A DNA stretch of 64,000 nt from positions 25,773-89,772 of the forward strand of contig JACQVA010000256.1 of the NCBI GenBank assembly GCA_016210005.1, read 5' to 3'. This document shows, piece after piece, positions 31,591 through 40,332 of this stretch. The DNA comes from Deltaproteobacteria bacterium. GTDB lineage: Bacteria > Desulfobacterota > Binatia > HRBIN30 > JACQVA1. Position 1 is the stretch's first letter; every line of letters begins with the position of its first letter. The notes under the pieces are model-generated. The model was not told the DNA's origin, did not search any database, and saw nothing but the letters and a program-made list of their open reading frames with translations. A program made the position numbers and the translations under genes.

Positions 31591-33831
31591 ATGCTCCGCC
31601 CGACGATCCGGTTCGTTATTGCCCTGATTCTCGGCCTCGCCATCTTGACGTGGGTGGCGTCGGTGGTCGTCTACCGGACGACGCGCGGCTGGTTCGAAAA
31701 GGACGTCAGTTCGCGGGCCGAGCTTGCGGTCGGCGGGGCGCGGCACGGGCTGCTGTCGCACTGGAAAAGGGAAGACGGCGATGCCCTACATGCTCTGCTG
31801 ACGGAACTGACACGCGACGAGCGCATATTGGCGGCCGCCGCATGCGCGCAGGATCTTTCGCCGCTAGTGACCACCGGGGAGTTTCCGGAACAGTTCGGCT
31901 GCCGCATCGTGGGAGCCCACGTTCGCCAGTCCGCTGGGGCGACAACCGCGTGGGTGCCCTGGAAGACCGTCGCGTCGCTTCCCGGAGGCACGGTGCACGT
32001 GAGCGGCGTTCCCTTGCTCGATCAGGAGGAGGGGGTGGGCTTCGTGGTGCTCGTGCACGACTTGAGCTTCATCGAGCGGCGGGAGGCCACCGTGCGCTGG
32101 TTCCTGCTTGTCGCCTTCGGCTTCCTGGCGGCGGCCGCCTCGGCGATCACCATCTTTGCCGCTCGCGTGTCGTGGCGCGAGTGGAGCGACCAAATCCAGC
32201 GGGTGTTGAAGGGCGAGACCCAGCGGCCGGAGTTCCAGCCGCTTCTGCAAGACGTCCGTGATCTCGTCGAACGAATCGGCGCCGAGCGGCAGGCGGACAG
32301 CGAGGCGGGTCTCTGGACGCCGCAGCGCCTCCGGCAAACGCTGAATCGGTATCTTCACGGTGAGAAAGTCGTCATCGTCGCGAACCGCGAGCCGTACGTT
32401 CATGAACGTGCGCCGGATGGATCTGTGACTGTCCTGCACCCCGCCAGCGGCCTGGTGACGGCGCTGGAGCCGATCATGCGCGCGTGCTCCGGGGTGTGGA
32501 TCGCTCATGGGAGCGGCTCCGCCGACCGGGAGACGGCGGATGCGAAGGGGCACCTGCGCGTCCCGCCGGGTGAGGAGTCCTACGTGATCCGGCGGGTGTG
32601 GCTCTCCGTCGAAGAGGAACAGGGGTACTACTACGGATTCGCCAACGAAGGCCTCTGGCCCCTATGTCACATTGCGCATGCCCGGCCGATCTTTCGCAGC
32701 GAGGATTGGAAGCACTATCAAACGGTCAACCAGAAGTTTGCCGATGCAGTCCGCGAGGAGGTGGACATCGAGGACCCGATCGTGCTGGTTCAGGACTACC
32801 ACTTCGCACTGGCGCCGCGCTTGATCCGCGAGCGGATGCCCCGGGCGACCGTCATCAGCTTCTGGCACATTCCATGGCCCAACCCGGAGCGGTTCGGCAT
32901 CTGTCCCTGGCGGCACGAGCTGTTGGCCGGGCTGCTGGGCAGCAGCATCGTTGGATTCCACACGCGCTTCCATTGCAACAATTTCGTCGATGCGATCGAC
33001 CGCTATTTGGAGGCGCGCATCGATCGCGAACAGCAGGCGGTGGTGCAGCACGGACACACCACGCTCATTCGTCCGTACCCGATCTCGACAGAATGGCCGG
33101 TGCATTGGCTGGAAGCGCTTCCCTCGGTGTCGGAGTGCCGCAGGAGCGTGTTCGCGGAGCTCAGTCTTCCCGCGGATGCGCTCCTCGGCGTGGGAGTGGA
33201 CCGCCTCGACTACACGAAGGGAGTCGAGGAACGCCTTCTTGCAGTGGAGCGGCTGCTGGAGCGCTTTCCGGCTTTCCGCGGACGCTTCACCTTCGCGCAG
33301 TTGGCGGCTCCCAGTCGGACGCAGATCGACCGATACCGCGAGTTGAATGAGAGCGTCGAGAGGATCGCCGGCGGGATAAACAAGCGCTTCGGCGGGGAAA
33401 CATACCGGCCGATCGTGCTCCTGCGAACGCATCACGAGCCGCCGACGGTGTTCACGTACTACCGGGCAGCGGACCTCTGCTACGTGAGCAGCCTGCACGA
33501 CGGCATGAACCTGGTGGCCAAAGAGTTTGTCGCGGCGCGGGACGATGAGCGCGGCGTACTCGTACTGAGCCAGTTCACGGGCGCGGCGCGCGAGCTGACG
33601 GAGGCGCTGATAGTCAACCCCTACGACCTGGATGAAGCGGCGTCCGCGCTGGCGGCTGCTCTCGGGATGCCCGCAGAGGAGCAGGGCGCCCGCATGCGAT
33701 CGATGCGTGCCTACGTCTCCGAGTTCAACGTGTACCGGTGGGCAGGAAGAATGCTGGTGGAGGCGGCGCGGCTCCGCGAGCGGGAGCGGCTGACAGGCCG
33801 GCTGGCCCAGCCGGAGGATGTGCGCCATTAG
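31591..33831 (+). CDS. otsA: Membrane-anchored trehalose-6-phosphate synthase with sensor-like N-terminal module
   Basis: A 746-residue protein. Residues from about 258 form a complete GT20 synthase: [71 protein letters not shown] and [12 protein letters not shown]. The usual Arg, Lys, Asp and Glu contacts for UDP-glucose and glucose 6-phosphate are kept. The first 250 residues are extra: a membrane helix at 6-28, about 135 residues of predicted periplasmic domain with Cys pairs, a second helix near 166-190 and a HAMP-like linker. This is the layout of a sensor kinase input, not of ordinary OtsA. GAGG lies shortly before the ATG. Confidence 0.9.
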   Translation: MLRPTIRFVIALILGLAILTWVASVVVYRTTRGWFEKDVSSRAELAVGGARHGLLSHWKREDGDALHALLTELTRDERILAAAACAQDLSPLVTTGEFPEQFGCRIVGAHVRQSAGATTAWVPWKTVASLPGGTVHVSGVPLLDQEEGVGFVVLVHDLSFIERREATVRWFLLVAFGFLAAAASAITIFAARVSWREWSDQIQRVLKGETQRPEFQPLLQDVRDLVERIGAERQADSEAGLWTPQRLRQTLNRYLHGEKVVIVANREPYVHERAPDGSVTVLHPASGLVTALEPIMRACSGVWIAHGSGSADRETADAKGHLRVPPGEESYVIRRVWLSVEEEQGYYYGFANEGLWPLCHIAHARPIFRSEDWKHYQTVNQKFADAVREEVDIEDPIVLVQDYHFALAPRLIRERMPRATVISFWHIPWPNPERFGICPWRHELLAGLLGSSIVGFHTRFHCNNFVDAIDRYLEARIDREQQAVVQHGHTTLIRPYPISTEWPVHWLEALPSVSECRRSVFAELSLPADALLGVGVDRLDYTKGVEERLLAVERLLERFPAFRGRFTFAQLAAPSRTQIDRYRELNESVERIAGGINKRFGGETYRPIVLLRTHHEPPTVFTYYRAADLCYVSSLHDGMNLVAKEFVAARDDERGVLVLSQFTGAARELTEALIVNPYDLDEAASALAAALGMPAEEQGARMRSMRAYVSEFNVYRWAGRMLVEAARLRERERLTGRLAQPEDVRH

Positions 33832-33901
33832 CCTGCTTGATTGCCTGAGGTGCACGCTCGGAAATCCTGGATTCCGTCCCCGGGCGCGGTACACTGGCGG
33901 C

Positions 33902-34588
33902 GTGATAACGCAAGTCGATGGCAACATTTGGATCGCAGACGGGTCGAGCGTCCCGTTCCTCCGCGTTCCGTACCCGACCCGCATGACCGTGGTTCGACTG
34001 TCTGGCGTGAGCCTGTGGATTTGTTCGCCCATACAGCTCGACGACCACCTCAGGGTCGCGATCAACGCACTGGGTCCAGTTCGCCATCTCGTGTCGCCGA
34101 ACAAGTTCCATCACCTCTTTCTGGACGAATGGATCCGAACCTGGCCCGAAGCGAAGCTCTACGCCTCGCCCGGTCTGGCAAGGCGCCGTCGTGACCTGTC
34201 GTTCGACGCGGGACTGGGTGACCAACCCGATGCAGCCTGGACAGCCGACCTCGATCAGGTGATCTTCCACGGCAGCTTCGTCATGGACGAAGTCGTCTTC
34301 TTCCACCGCGCTTCCCAGACCGCGATCATCACCGATCTCGTGCAGCGGTTCGATCCTACAACCCTGCGGGGTTGGCGGCGCGTGGTCATGACGTTGGACG
34401 GGATGGTTGGTCCCAACGGCAGTACGCCGCGTGAGTGGCGCCTCTCATTCTGGAACCGGGCCGCCGCGCGCCGAGCAAAGCGGAAGGTGCTCGATTGGAA
34501 CCCGCGGCGCGTGATCATTGCGCACGGCGAATGGATACACGAGGACGGACGCGCGGTGCTCGAACGCGCGCTGGCCTGGATCGGTTGA
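33902..34588 (+). CDS. DUF4336 domain protein (metallo-beta-lactamase-like fold)
   Basis: A 228-residue protein that opens VITQVDGNIWIADG, the normal start of DUF4336, then LWICSPIQLDD, VRHLVSPNKFHHLFLDEW, WPEAKLYASPGL and VVFFHRASQTAIITDLV, and ends with RVIIAHGEWI. The His and Asp residues in HHLFLDEW and AHGEW recall degenerate metallo-hydrolase sites. The function is unknown. GTG 33902 is preferred; an ATG at 33818 would add 28 residues and overlap the otsA end by 14 nt. Confidence 0.72.
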   Translation: MITQVDGNIWIADGSSVPFLRVPYPTRMTVVRLSGVSLWICSPIQLDDHLRVAINALGPVRHLVSPNKFHHLFLDEWIRTWPEAKLYASPGLARRRRDLSFDAGLGDQPDAAWTADLDQVIFHGSFVMDEVVFFHRASQTAIITDLVQRFDPTTLRGWRRVVMTLDGMVGPNGSTPREWRLSFWNRAAARRAKRKVLDWNPRRVIIAHGEWIHEDGRAVLERALAWIG

Positions 34589-34744
34589 ACCAACCGGGCG
34601 GGGTGCTGTCTTGATTTGACGGCGCAGGAGGAAAGCCCGTCCCGAGGCCGCGCTCCACTCGGCTGGCATTGCAAGGACCGCTGCGGCACATCTTCTCCTG
34701 ATCGCCGGGCACATACGGGAAACCCTCAACGAAGGAGGATCGCT

Positions 34745-36544
34745 ATGGGTTCTGTACGCCATTACGGGTCAAGAGCTGACATGAAGCGATGGTGGGTGCA
34801 CTGCCTCGCGTTGAGCGCGTGTTTTGCGGTAGCGCTGCTCCCCGCCAGCGCCCAGGAGACGCCGGGCGCGAAACCGGGCGTCGATACGCTTGGCCGCGAC
34901 AACCCACGGGGGGCCATGCGCGGCTACCTCGAAGCCTGCCGCGCCGGCGACTACGAACGCGCCGCTACGTATCTGGACCTGAGCGGCCTGCCGCCAGCGG
35001 CGCGCACCTCACGTGGGCCGGTGCTGGCGCGCCAGCTGAAGGTCGCTCTCGACCGAACCCTGTGGGTGGAGCTGGACAAGTTGAGTGACGCACCGGAAGG
35101 CGAGCGCGACGACGGCTTGCCAGCCCGGCGGGACGTGGTCGGCACAATCGACACAGCAAAGGGAGTGGTGCCGATGTTCCTGGAGCGGGCGAAAGCGGAG
35201 GGCGATACGCTGATCTGGAAGATAGCGCCGGCAACGATCGCGCAGATTCCTGCGCTCCACCAAGAGTTCGGTTACGGCGTGGTGGGCGAATATCTGCCGC
35301 CGATGTTTTTCCAGATCCAGTTTCTGGAGGTCCAGCTGTGGCAGTGGATCGGCCTTCTCGCTCTGGTCGCGGTCGCGGCCGTTGTCTCATGGATCGCCAC
35401 CGTGATCATTGTGCGGCTCGCGCGCCCGGTTGTGGTTCGTATGTGCACAGGTTGGGACGATCGGGCACTGCGGCTGGCGGCGGGGCCGCTCCGTTTGATC
35501 ATCGCCGTCACCGTGTTCTCCGCCGGCACGTACACGCTCGGCCTGGCAGTTCCGGTGCAGGCGTTCATCGCTGCGCTGGAAAAGGCCCTGACGATTGTTG
35601 CGGTGACGTGGCTACTCGTGCGGGTCGTGGCGGTTGCCGCGCACACCGTAGAGGAGCGGTTGGTGGCACGCGGTCAGACCGTGGCTATGTCCATCGTGCC
35701 GTTGGGCCGGCGGACGGTGCAGGTGCTGGTGCTTGCCTTGGCGACGCTCGCGGTGTTGCAGAACCTTGGCATCAACGTCACCGGCATTCTCGCCGGGCTG
35801 GGGATTGGTGGGTTAGCGGTCGCTCTGGCGGCCCAGAAAACGGTGGAGAACCTCTTCGGTGGCGTCACCCTCATCGCGGATCAGCCGGTGCACGTCGGCG
35901 ACTTCTGCCGCTTTGGCGACAAGATCGGGACGGTCGAGGAGGTCGGGCTACGCTCAACCCGCGTGCGGACGCTCGACCGGACCGTGGTGACGATTCCGAA
36001 CGCGGAGTTCGCCGGCATGCAGCTCGAGAACTTCGCCAGGCGCGATCGTATCTGGTTCCGCACCACGATCGGGCTGCGCTACGAGACGACACCCGACCAG
36101 CTGCGGTACGTACTCGTCGAGCTGAAGAAACTTCTTGTGGCCCATCCCAAGGTACATCCCGATCCCGCGCGGGTGCGCTTCGTCGGCTTTGGCGCCTACT
36201 CGCTCGATCTCGAGATCTTCGCTTACGTGCTCACCACCGACATCAACGAGTACCTCGCCATACAGGAGGATCTTCTGCTGCGCATCATGGATATCGTTGC
36301 CGCGAGCGGCGCTGGCTTCGCCTTCCCTTCCCAGACGATCTACACGGGAACGGACACCGGTCTCGACGCCGAACGCAGCCGCGCCGCCGAGGCCCAGGTG
36401 GGCGCGTGGCGCGAACAGAACGCTCTGGGTCTCCCCCACTTCGCGCCGGAGCAGCTTGCACGCCTTGCCGGTACGTTGGACTATCCGCCGCGCGGATCCG
36501 CCATTGGGGCTCATTACGCTCGCGCTGCACGAGATGCCCGCTGA
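34745..36544 (+). CDS. MscS-family mechanosensitive channel
   Basis: A 599-residue channel. A very good ribosome site (AAGGAGG, 34732-34738) lies 6 nt before ATG 34745. After a signal peptide (hydrophobic about 15-36, ending ASAQ) comes a periplasmic domain of about 130 residues, then four or five membrane helices. The pore helix is GLGIGGLAVALAAQKTVENL and the beta domain is DQPVHVGDFCRFGDKIGTVEEVGLRSTRVRT (read here as two adjoining parts, near 380-410). The channel opens under membrane tension to release solutes. Downstream of a trehalose operon it fits osmotic adjustment. The last residues after DYPPRG overlap a foreign gene fragment. Confidence 0.9.
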   Translation: MGSVRHYGSRADMKRWWVHCLALSACFAVALLPASAQETPGAKPGVDTLGRDNPRGAMRGYLEACRAGDYERAATYLDLSGLPPAARTSRGPVLARQLKVALDRTLWVELDKLSDAPEGERDDGLPARRDVVGTIDTAKGVVPMFLERAKAEGDTLIWKIAPATIAQIPALHQEFGYGVVGEYLPPMFFQIQFLEVQLWQWIGLLALVAVAAVVSWIATVIIVRLARPVVVRMCTGWDDRALRLAAGPLRLIIAVTVFSAGTYTLGLAVPVQAFIAALEKALTIVAVTWLLVRVVAVAAHTVEERLVARGQTVAMSIVPLGRRTVQVLVLALATLAVLQNLGINVTGILAGLGIGGLAVALAAQKTVENLFGGVTLIADQPVHVGDFCRFGDKIGTVEEVGLRSTRVRTLDRTVVTIPNAEFAGMQLENFARRDRIWFRTTIGLRYETTPDQLRYVLVELKKLLVAHPKVHPDPARVRFVGFGAYSLDLEIFAYVLTTDINEYLAIQEDLLLRIMDIVAASGAGFAFPSQTIYTGTDTGLDAERSRAAEAQVGAWREQNALGLPHFAPEQLARLAGTLDYPPRGSAIGAHYARAARDAR

Positions 36545-36825
36545 GCTGCGGCTGCGCATACTTCTAGAAGCCGCGCGCGTGTGCAAGGGCGACAGCCGGG
36601 TCGTCGCCATCGAGCACGGCCGGCCCCCGACCTTCGCCACCTGGATGCTGCGCTACCTGTGGTGGTTCACCTGGGTCCCCGGTAACCCGGAATCAGCCAC
36701 GACGAGGGATCTCCAGCAACGCGGGGCTGGACGCCGAGATGCGTTCGGCCGGTCTCGAGGTCGTTGAACGGCATGGCACGCGCTGGAATTGGATCGAGAG
36801 TTTCGTAGGAAACCCTCGTTCCTGA
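36491..36825 (+). pseudogene. C-terminal remnant of a SAM methyltransferase (frameshifted)
   Basis: In the +1 frame relative to the end of the mscS gene, the DNA encodes ITLALHEMPAELRLRILLEA, then VVAIEHGRPP and YLWWFTWVPGNPESATTRDL. After a shift near 36720 another frame goes on with LDAEMRSAGLEVVERHGTRW and stops at 36823-36825. This reads as the last third of a UbiE/Methyltransf_11-like protein. The N-terminal SAM-binding part is missing, since the mscS frame occupies that place. It is therefore a truncated, frameshifted relic joined to mscS. Confidence 0.7.
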
Positions 36826-36839
36826 TCTTTTTGCACTGG

Positions 36840-37040
36840 GTCGCTCCGGCTCTCCGCGCCGCCTATGCCATGGTCGGACGCCTGACCGAGGCCCTGACAC
36901 TGCTCGACGAGCGAGTCATGGAGCGGGACGCCTCCATGAACGTCATGTCCCGGAACACCCTCACGATCGCGTGCCTCGCCGAGACCCACCTGCCGGCGGG
37001 CCACATGGAGGACGCAACCGACCGTGCCGCGCGGGCCGGC
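36840..37040 (+). pseudogene. TPR-domain remnant (adenylate-cyclase-type regulator C-terminus)
   Basis: One frame reads LRAAYAMVGRLTEALTLLDE, then SRNTLTIACLAETHLPAGHM and EDATDRAARAG, just before the stop of the convergent glycosyltransferase. The G/A-rich helix pairs match TPR repeats found at the C-terminus of large class III cyclase/ATPase regulators. No start or upstream domain is present and the frame then enters antisense sequence, so this is a leftover fragment. Confidence 0.5.
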
Positions 37041-37041
37041 C

Positions 37042-38466
37042 TTACAGCGGTATGTGGCGGAGTAGCACCAGGTCGCCCAATCGCCCCATCTCGACTGCGC
37101 CGGCTTCGAGCAGGACCGCCGCGCGCTCGGCCGGCACCAGGCCGGCGCGTGGAAACGCCTCCGGATCCAGCAGACGCCGCTCCAGCTCGTCGGCTTCGAA
37201 GAAACGAAAGGGTCGTCCACCATAGAAGATCAAGGTTGGGTGCTCCTCGGTCGCTCCGACAAAAGGCTCTTCCAGCAGCGTCTCACTGATCACGCTTCCG
37301 AGGACACGGAAGGACTCGAAAGCCTCCTCGGTCTCGATGACGGAGCGCCGCGCTGCGGGCGCGGCGACGAGCGCAGCGATGGCGAGACCGCTCAAGGCCG
37401 CCGGATGTATGAGCCGTGCGCGCGCACGCAGCCCGGAGCCGAGGAAACCCAGCGCCATCCCGCCCGCCACCGCCAGCATCGGCAGTGCCGGAAGACAATA
37501 CCAGGGCAGCCGGGTGCGTACCGCCGTCGCTGCGGCCATGACGAGAACCGCCGCGAGAAACCAAGGGGCCAGCGCCGCGCGCCGCTGGCGGCCGGTAAGC
37601 GCGGCCAGCGCGACTGCCGCGGTCGCTCCAACAACCCACGATCCGCCGCCGGTCCACAGCGCCCACATGGGATACCACCATGGGGCAGCATGGCCCTCGA
37701 TCGGCTCGATGGCGCGGCTCCAGATCTCGCGTCCGAAATGAACTGCCAAGAAACCCGTGCCTTCCGTCGCAAGCTGCAACGCGTACCACGGCAGGGCAAA
37801 AGCGATGGCGCCAAACGCGGCGTATAAGGTATCCCTCTGCCTCGCCCTGTCGCGAATTGACGCAAGAAACGCCGCCGCGGGAGCGAGAAGGCCGAGCGGT
37901 CCCTTGGCAAGGATCGCGAGTCCCACCACTATGGCGACGCCGAGCCGCCGGCGGTGCCAGCCTGCCTCAGTGCCGAATCGGGCAAGCGCAACCATGGTCA
38001 GGAATATAGCGAGGGAATCCGTGCATGCCCGCCGCCCGCCCCGTTCGATGAACAGCGTGGATCCGAGCAGGCATGCCGTGGTGGCGAGGGCTGCCGGCAG
38101 ACCAGCTCGCTGGGCCACCACCGCGCCGGCCACGGCAGCGGTGCCCACGCCGGCCAGCGCGGACGGTGCGCGAACCCCCGTCTCGTTCACGCCGAATGTT
38201 CCGTAGGCGAGAGCCATTGACCAGAACAAGAGCGGCGGCTTTCGGTAGTAGGCTTCGCCGTTCCATTCGAGGTGATACCAGTTACCGCGGAACATCCCCC
38301 GCGCGACATCCGCGTAAACGCCTTCGTCCCAGTTGACCAGCGGCGTGGCGCCGAGTCCCGGCAGGAGCAGCAACGCAGCAAGGCCCCCGGCAATCAACGG
38401 GGCCAGGCAGGCGGCGAGAACGCTTCTGCCGCCCGTCCAGCGGTCCGCGATCTCCGCAGCAGTCAT
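37042..38466 (-). CDS. GT-C membrane glycosyltransferase (PMT/ArnT family)
   Basis: A polytopic protein of about 474 residues. The first luminal loop has NWDEGVYADVARGMF, with the catalytic acidic pair of the ArnT/GT39 superfamily, then WNGEAYYRKPPLLFWSMALAYG, and about ten membrane helices follow. The C-terminal soluble part (FYGGRPFRFFEADELERRLL) is usual for these enzymes. It transfers a sugar from a polyprenyl-phosphate carrier to lipid or protein. The frame is open upstream into the remnant of a methyltransferase; ATG 38466 (MTAAEIADRW) itself belongs to that remnant, so the native start may have been lost or replaced. Confidence 0.8.
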   Translation of the reverse strand: MTAAEIADRWTGGRSVLAACLAPLIAGGLAALLLLPGLGATPLVNWDEGVYADVARGMFRGNWYHLEWNGEAYYRKPPLLFWSMALAYGTFGVNETGVRAPSALAGVGTAAVAGAVVAQRAGLPAALATTACLLGSTLFIERGGRRACTDSLAIFLTMVALARFGTEAGWHRRRLGVAIVVGLAILAKGPLGLLAPAAAFLASIRDRARQRDTLYAAFGAIAFALPWYALQLATEGTGFLAVHFGREIWSRAIEPIEGHAAPWWYPMWALWTGGGSWVVGATAAVALAALTGRQRRAALAPWFLAAVLVMAAATAVRTRLPWYCLPALPMLAVAGGMALGFLGSGLRARARLIHPAALSGLAIAALVAAPAARRSVIETEEAFESFRVLGSVISETLLEEPFVGATEEHPTLIFYGGRPFRFFEADELERRLLDPEAFPRAGLVPAERAAVLLEAGAVEMGRLGDLVLLRHIPL

Positions 38467-38753
38467 CTCACGGAACGTAATGCCGCCGCCCGGGCCGAGC
38501 TTCCGCTGCGCCACGTCCAGCATGTTCTGGTTCTGATCGGTTCCCACCACGCCCCCGCGCTCGCTCAGCCGCCCGTGAGATTGCCGGTGCCGCAACCGAG
38601 TTCGAGCACGCGCAGCGACTCCAGGCCGGCCACGGCCGCGTCAGCGGCGGCCGCATAGAGGCTCGTTACCCGCCCCAGCGGCAGCAGCCGAATGCTGGCG
38701 TCGTACCGGTTGGGGGCGGACTCGAGTAAGCGCATATACACGTACGTGCTCAT
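38467..38753 (-). pseudogene. N-terminal remnant of a CpaM-like SAM methyltransferase
   Basis: On the minus strand from ATG 38753 the frame reads MSTYVYMRLLESAPNRYD, then LRVLELGCGTGNLT. After a frame change near 38576 it goes on with RLSERGGVVGTDQNQNMLDV and ITFREMTAAEIADR. This is the N-terminal half of a methyltransferase of the corrinoid-protein-associated (CpaM) type, with a complete SAM motif I. It then runs straight into the GT-C glycosyltransferase, so the second half is gone. There is one frameshift plus truncation. Confidence 0.65.
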
Positions 38754-38813
38754 CGTGGTCCTCCGACAGCCGGTGCGCGCTCCGGGTCCACACACGGGCG
38801 CCCTGGTCTTACC

Positions 38814-40214
38814 CTATCTGCCCTCTCTCTTGACGCGCGCAAAGGCCCAGCGCAGCCCCGGCGGAGCCACTAGGGTCGAGACGAGCACCATCAGGACCAG
38901 GGCCGAGAACTGAGCGTGAGAGAGAACCGGCTCGCCTCCGAGCATCGTGCGTACCCCGATTCCGGCGAAGACCAGGCCGACCTCACCACGGGGAACCATC
39001 CCGATCGCCACCGCGAGTCGATCAATCCCCTTGCCCACGACGCCGAGGGCGCAGGCCATCTTCCCAACAAGGGCACACACGATGAGCACCAAGCCAAACC
39101 CCAGCGCAGCAGGGTTCCCCAAGCTGCCGAGCTGAACCTTAATCCCCATGAGCACGAAGAACAACGGCACAAACAGGCTTGCGATTGGGTGGAGCAACTC
39201 CGCCAGCGGCGCGTGATCCGCGCGCGCGCGGATGCCGACACCGTACGGGTCGAGCATCAGTCCCGCGGCAAAGGCACCCACGATGTCCGCCAGGCCGACC
39301 AACTCCGCGGCAAACGCCAGCGTGAAGCACAACCCGAGCCCGAGCACTAACATGATCTCGGGGTGATCGCTGCGGGCCGCCAATCGGATCAGCGGCGGCG
39401 ACACGAACCGGCCGAGCCCCGCGGCGGCGCCGAGAAACACCACCGCGCGCAACACGATGCCGGCGACGCCAACGAACGAGACGCCTGCTCCCCCCGTGGC
39501 CGCCGCAGCCACCATGCCGACCACCACCGCCAGCACGATGAGTCCGAGCACGTCATCAATGACCGCTGCGCCCAGAATGACTTGCCCCTCGCGTGTCTGC
39601 GTCGCCCCCAAGTCCTTGAGCACTCTGGCGGTGATGCCGACGCTGGTGGCCGCGAGGGTGGCACCGACGAAGAGGTGAGCGAGCAACGGGCTCTCGGGGA
39701 TCATCCAGGCGGCCGCCGCCCACCCCAGGCCCATCGGCGCCGCCACACCGATCAACGCAACCAGGAGCGCAGATGGCCCAACCCGGACCAGCGCGCGGAC
39801 ATCCGATTCCAAGCCGACCTCGAGCAGCAACAGTAGCACCCCGACCTCTGCCAGGAACAGCAGCGCGGGGTCGCCGCGCAACGTGCCAGCGCCATCCGCT
39901 CCCATGAAAAGCGGCAGCAGGTTTCCCAACGCGATGCCCACCAGCAGCTCGCCCAGCACCGAGGGCTGGTGCCAGCGTTCGGCCAGCAGGCCTCCCGCTT
40001 TCGCCGCCACGACCAGCACCCCAAGGGCAAACAGGATGGGGCCGAATGCCGCGTGTCCACCTGTATCGGCCGCCGCGGCGATTTCGGGAGCCGCAACTGC
40101 CAACAACAAGCCAAGGGCGATCATGAGCGCGCCGTTCGCCAACGCGCCCTGTAGGGTGCGTTGCCACGACGGGGCCATCAGATCACGTCCGCGCATCGGC
40201 TCCCAACCACTCAT
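38814..40214 (-). CDS. Kef/CPA2-type cation:proton antiporter
   Basis: A membrane protein of about 466 residues with 12 or more helices. Typical CPA2 segments are QPSVLGELLVGIALGNLLP, AEVGVLLLLLEVGLESDV, the unwound-helix motif GAAVIDDVLGLIVLAV with the ion-binding Asp pair, ADIVGAFAAGLMLD, and GMVPRGEVGLVFAGIG near the end. There is no TrkA-N domain. It exchanges Na+ or K+ for H+. The N-terminus is uncertain: ATG 40214, 40196 and 40178 are all in frame, and the frame is open farther into the divergent gene. The start 40214 is a compromise. Confidence 0.88.
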   Translation of the reverse strand: MSGWEPMRGRDLMAPSWQRTLQGALANGALMIALGLLLAVAAPEIAAAADTGGHAAFGPILFALGVLVVAAKAGGLLAERWHQPSVLGELLVGIALGNLLPLFMGADGAGTLRGDPALLFLAEVGVLLLLLEVGLESDVRALVRVGPSALLVALIGVAAPMGLGWAAAAWMIPESPLLAHLFVGATLAATSVGITARVLKDLGATQTREGQVILGAAVIDDVLGLIVLAVVVGMVAAAATGGAGVSFVGVAGIVLRAVVFLGAAAGLGRFVSPPLIRLAARSDHPEIMLVLGLGLCFTLAFAAELVGLADIVGAFAAGLMLDPYGVGIRARADHAPLAELLHPIASLFVPLFFVLMGIKVQLGSLGNPAALGFGLVLIVCALVGKMACALGVVGKGIDRLAVAIGMVPRGEVGLVFAGIGVRTMLGGEPVLSHAQFSALVLMVLVSTLVAPPGLRWAFARVKREGR

Positions 40215-40332
40215 TCGCGGCGCAGAATACCGGCTATCACGGCCCAGGCCAATAGCCCGCGTGTAGCGCCCTGGCCGGGCCATCAGCGCGCCTGCTTTCG
40301 CAGCCACCGCGCCTCGTGGTAGGGCTGCTCGC

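Noticed and set aside
32662..34104. 480-codon minus-strand frame opposite otsA and the DUF4336 gene
   Set aside because: It crosses two real plus-strand genes and shows only GC-driven composition.
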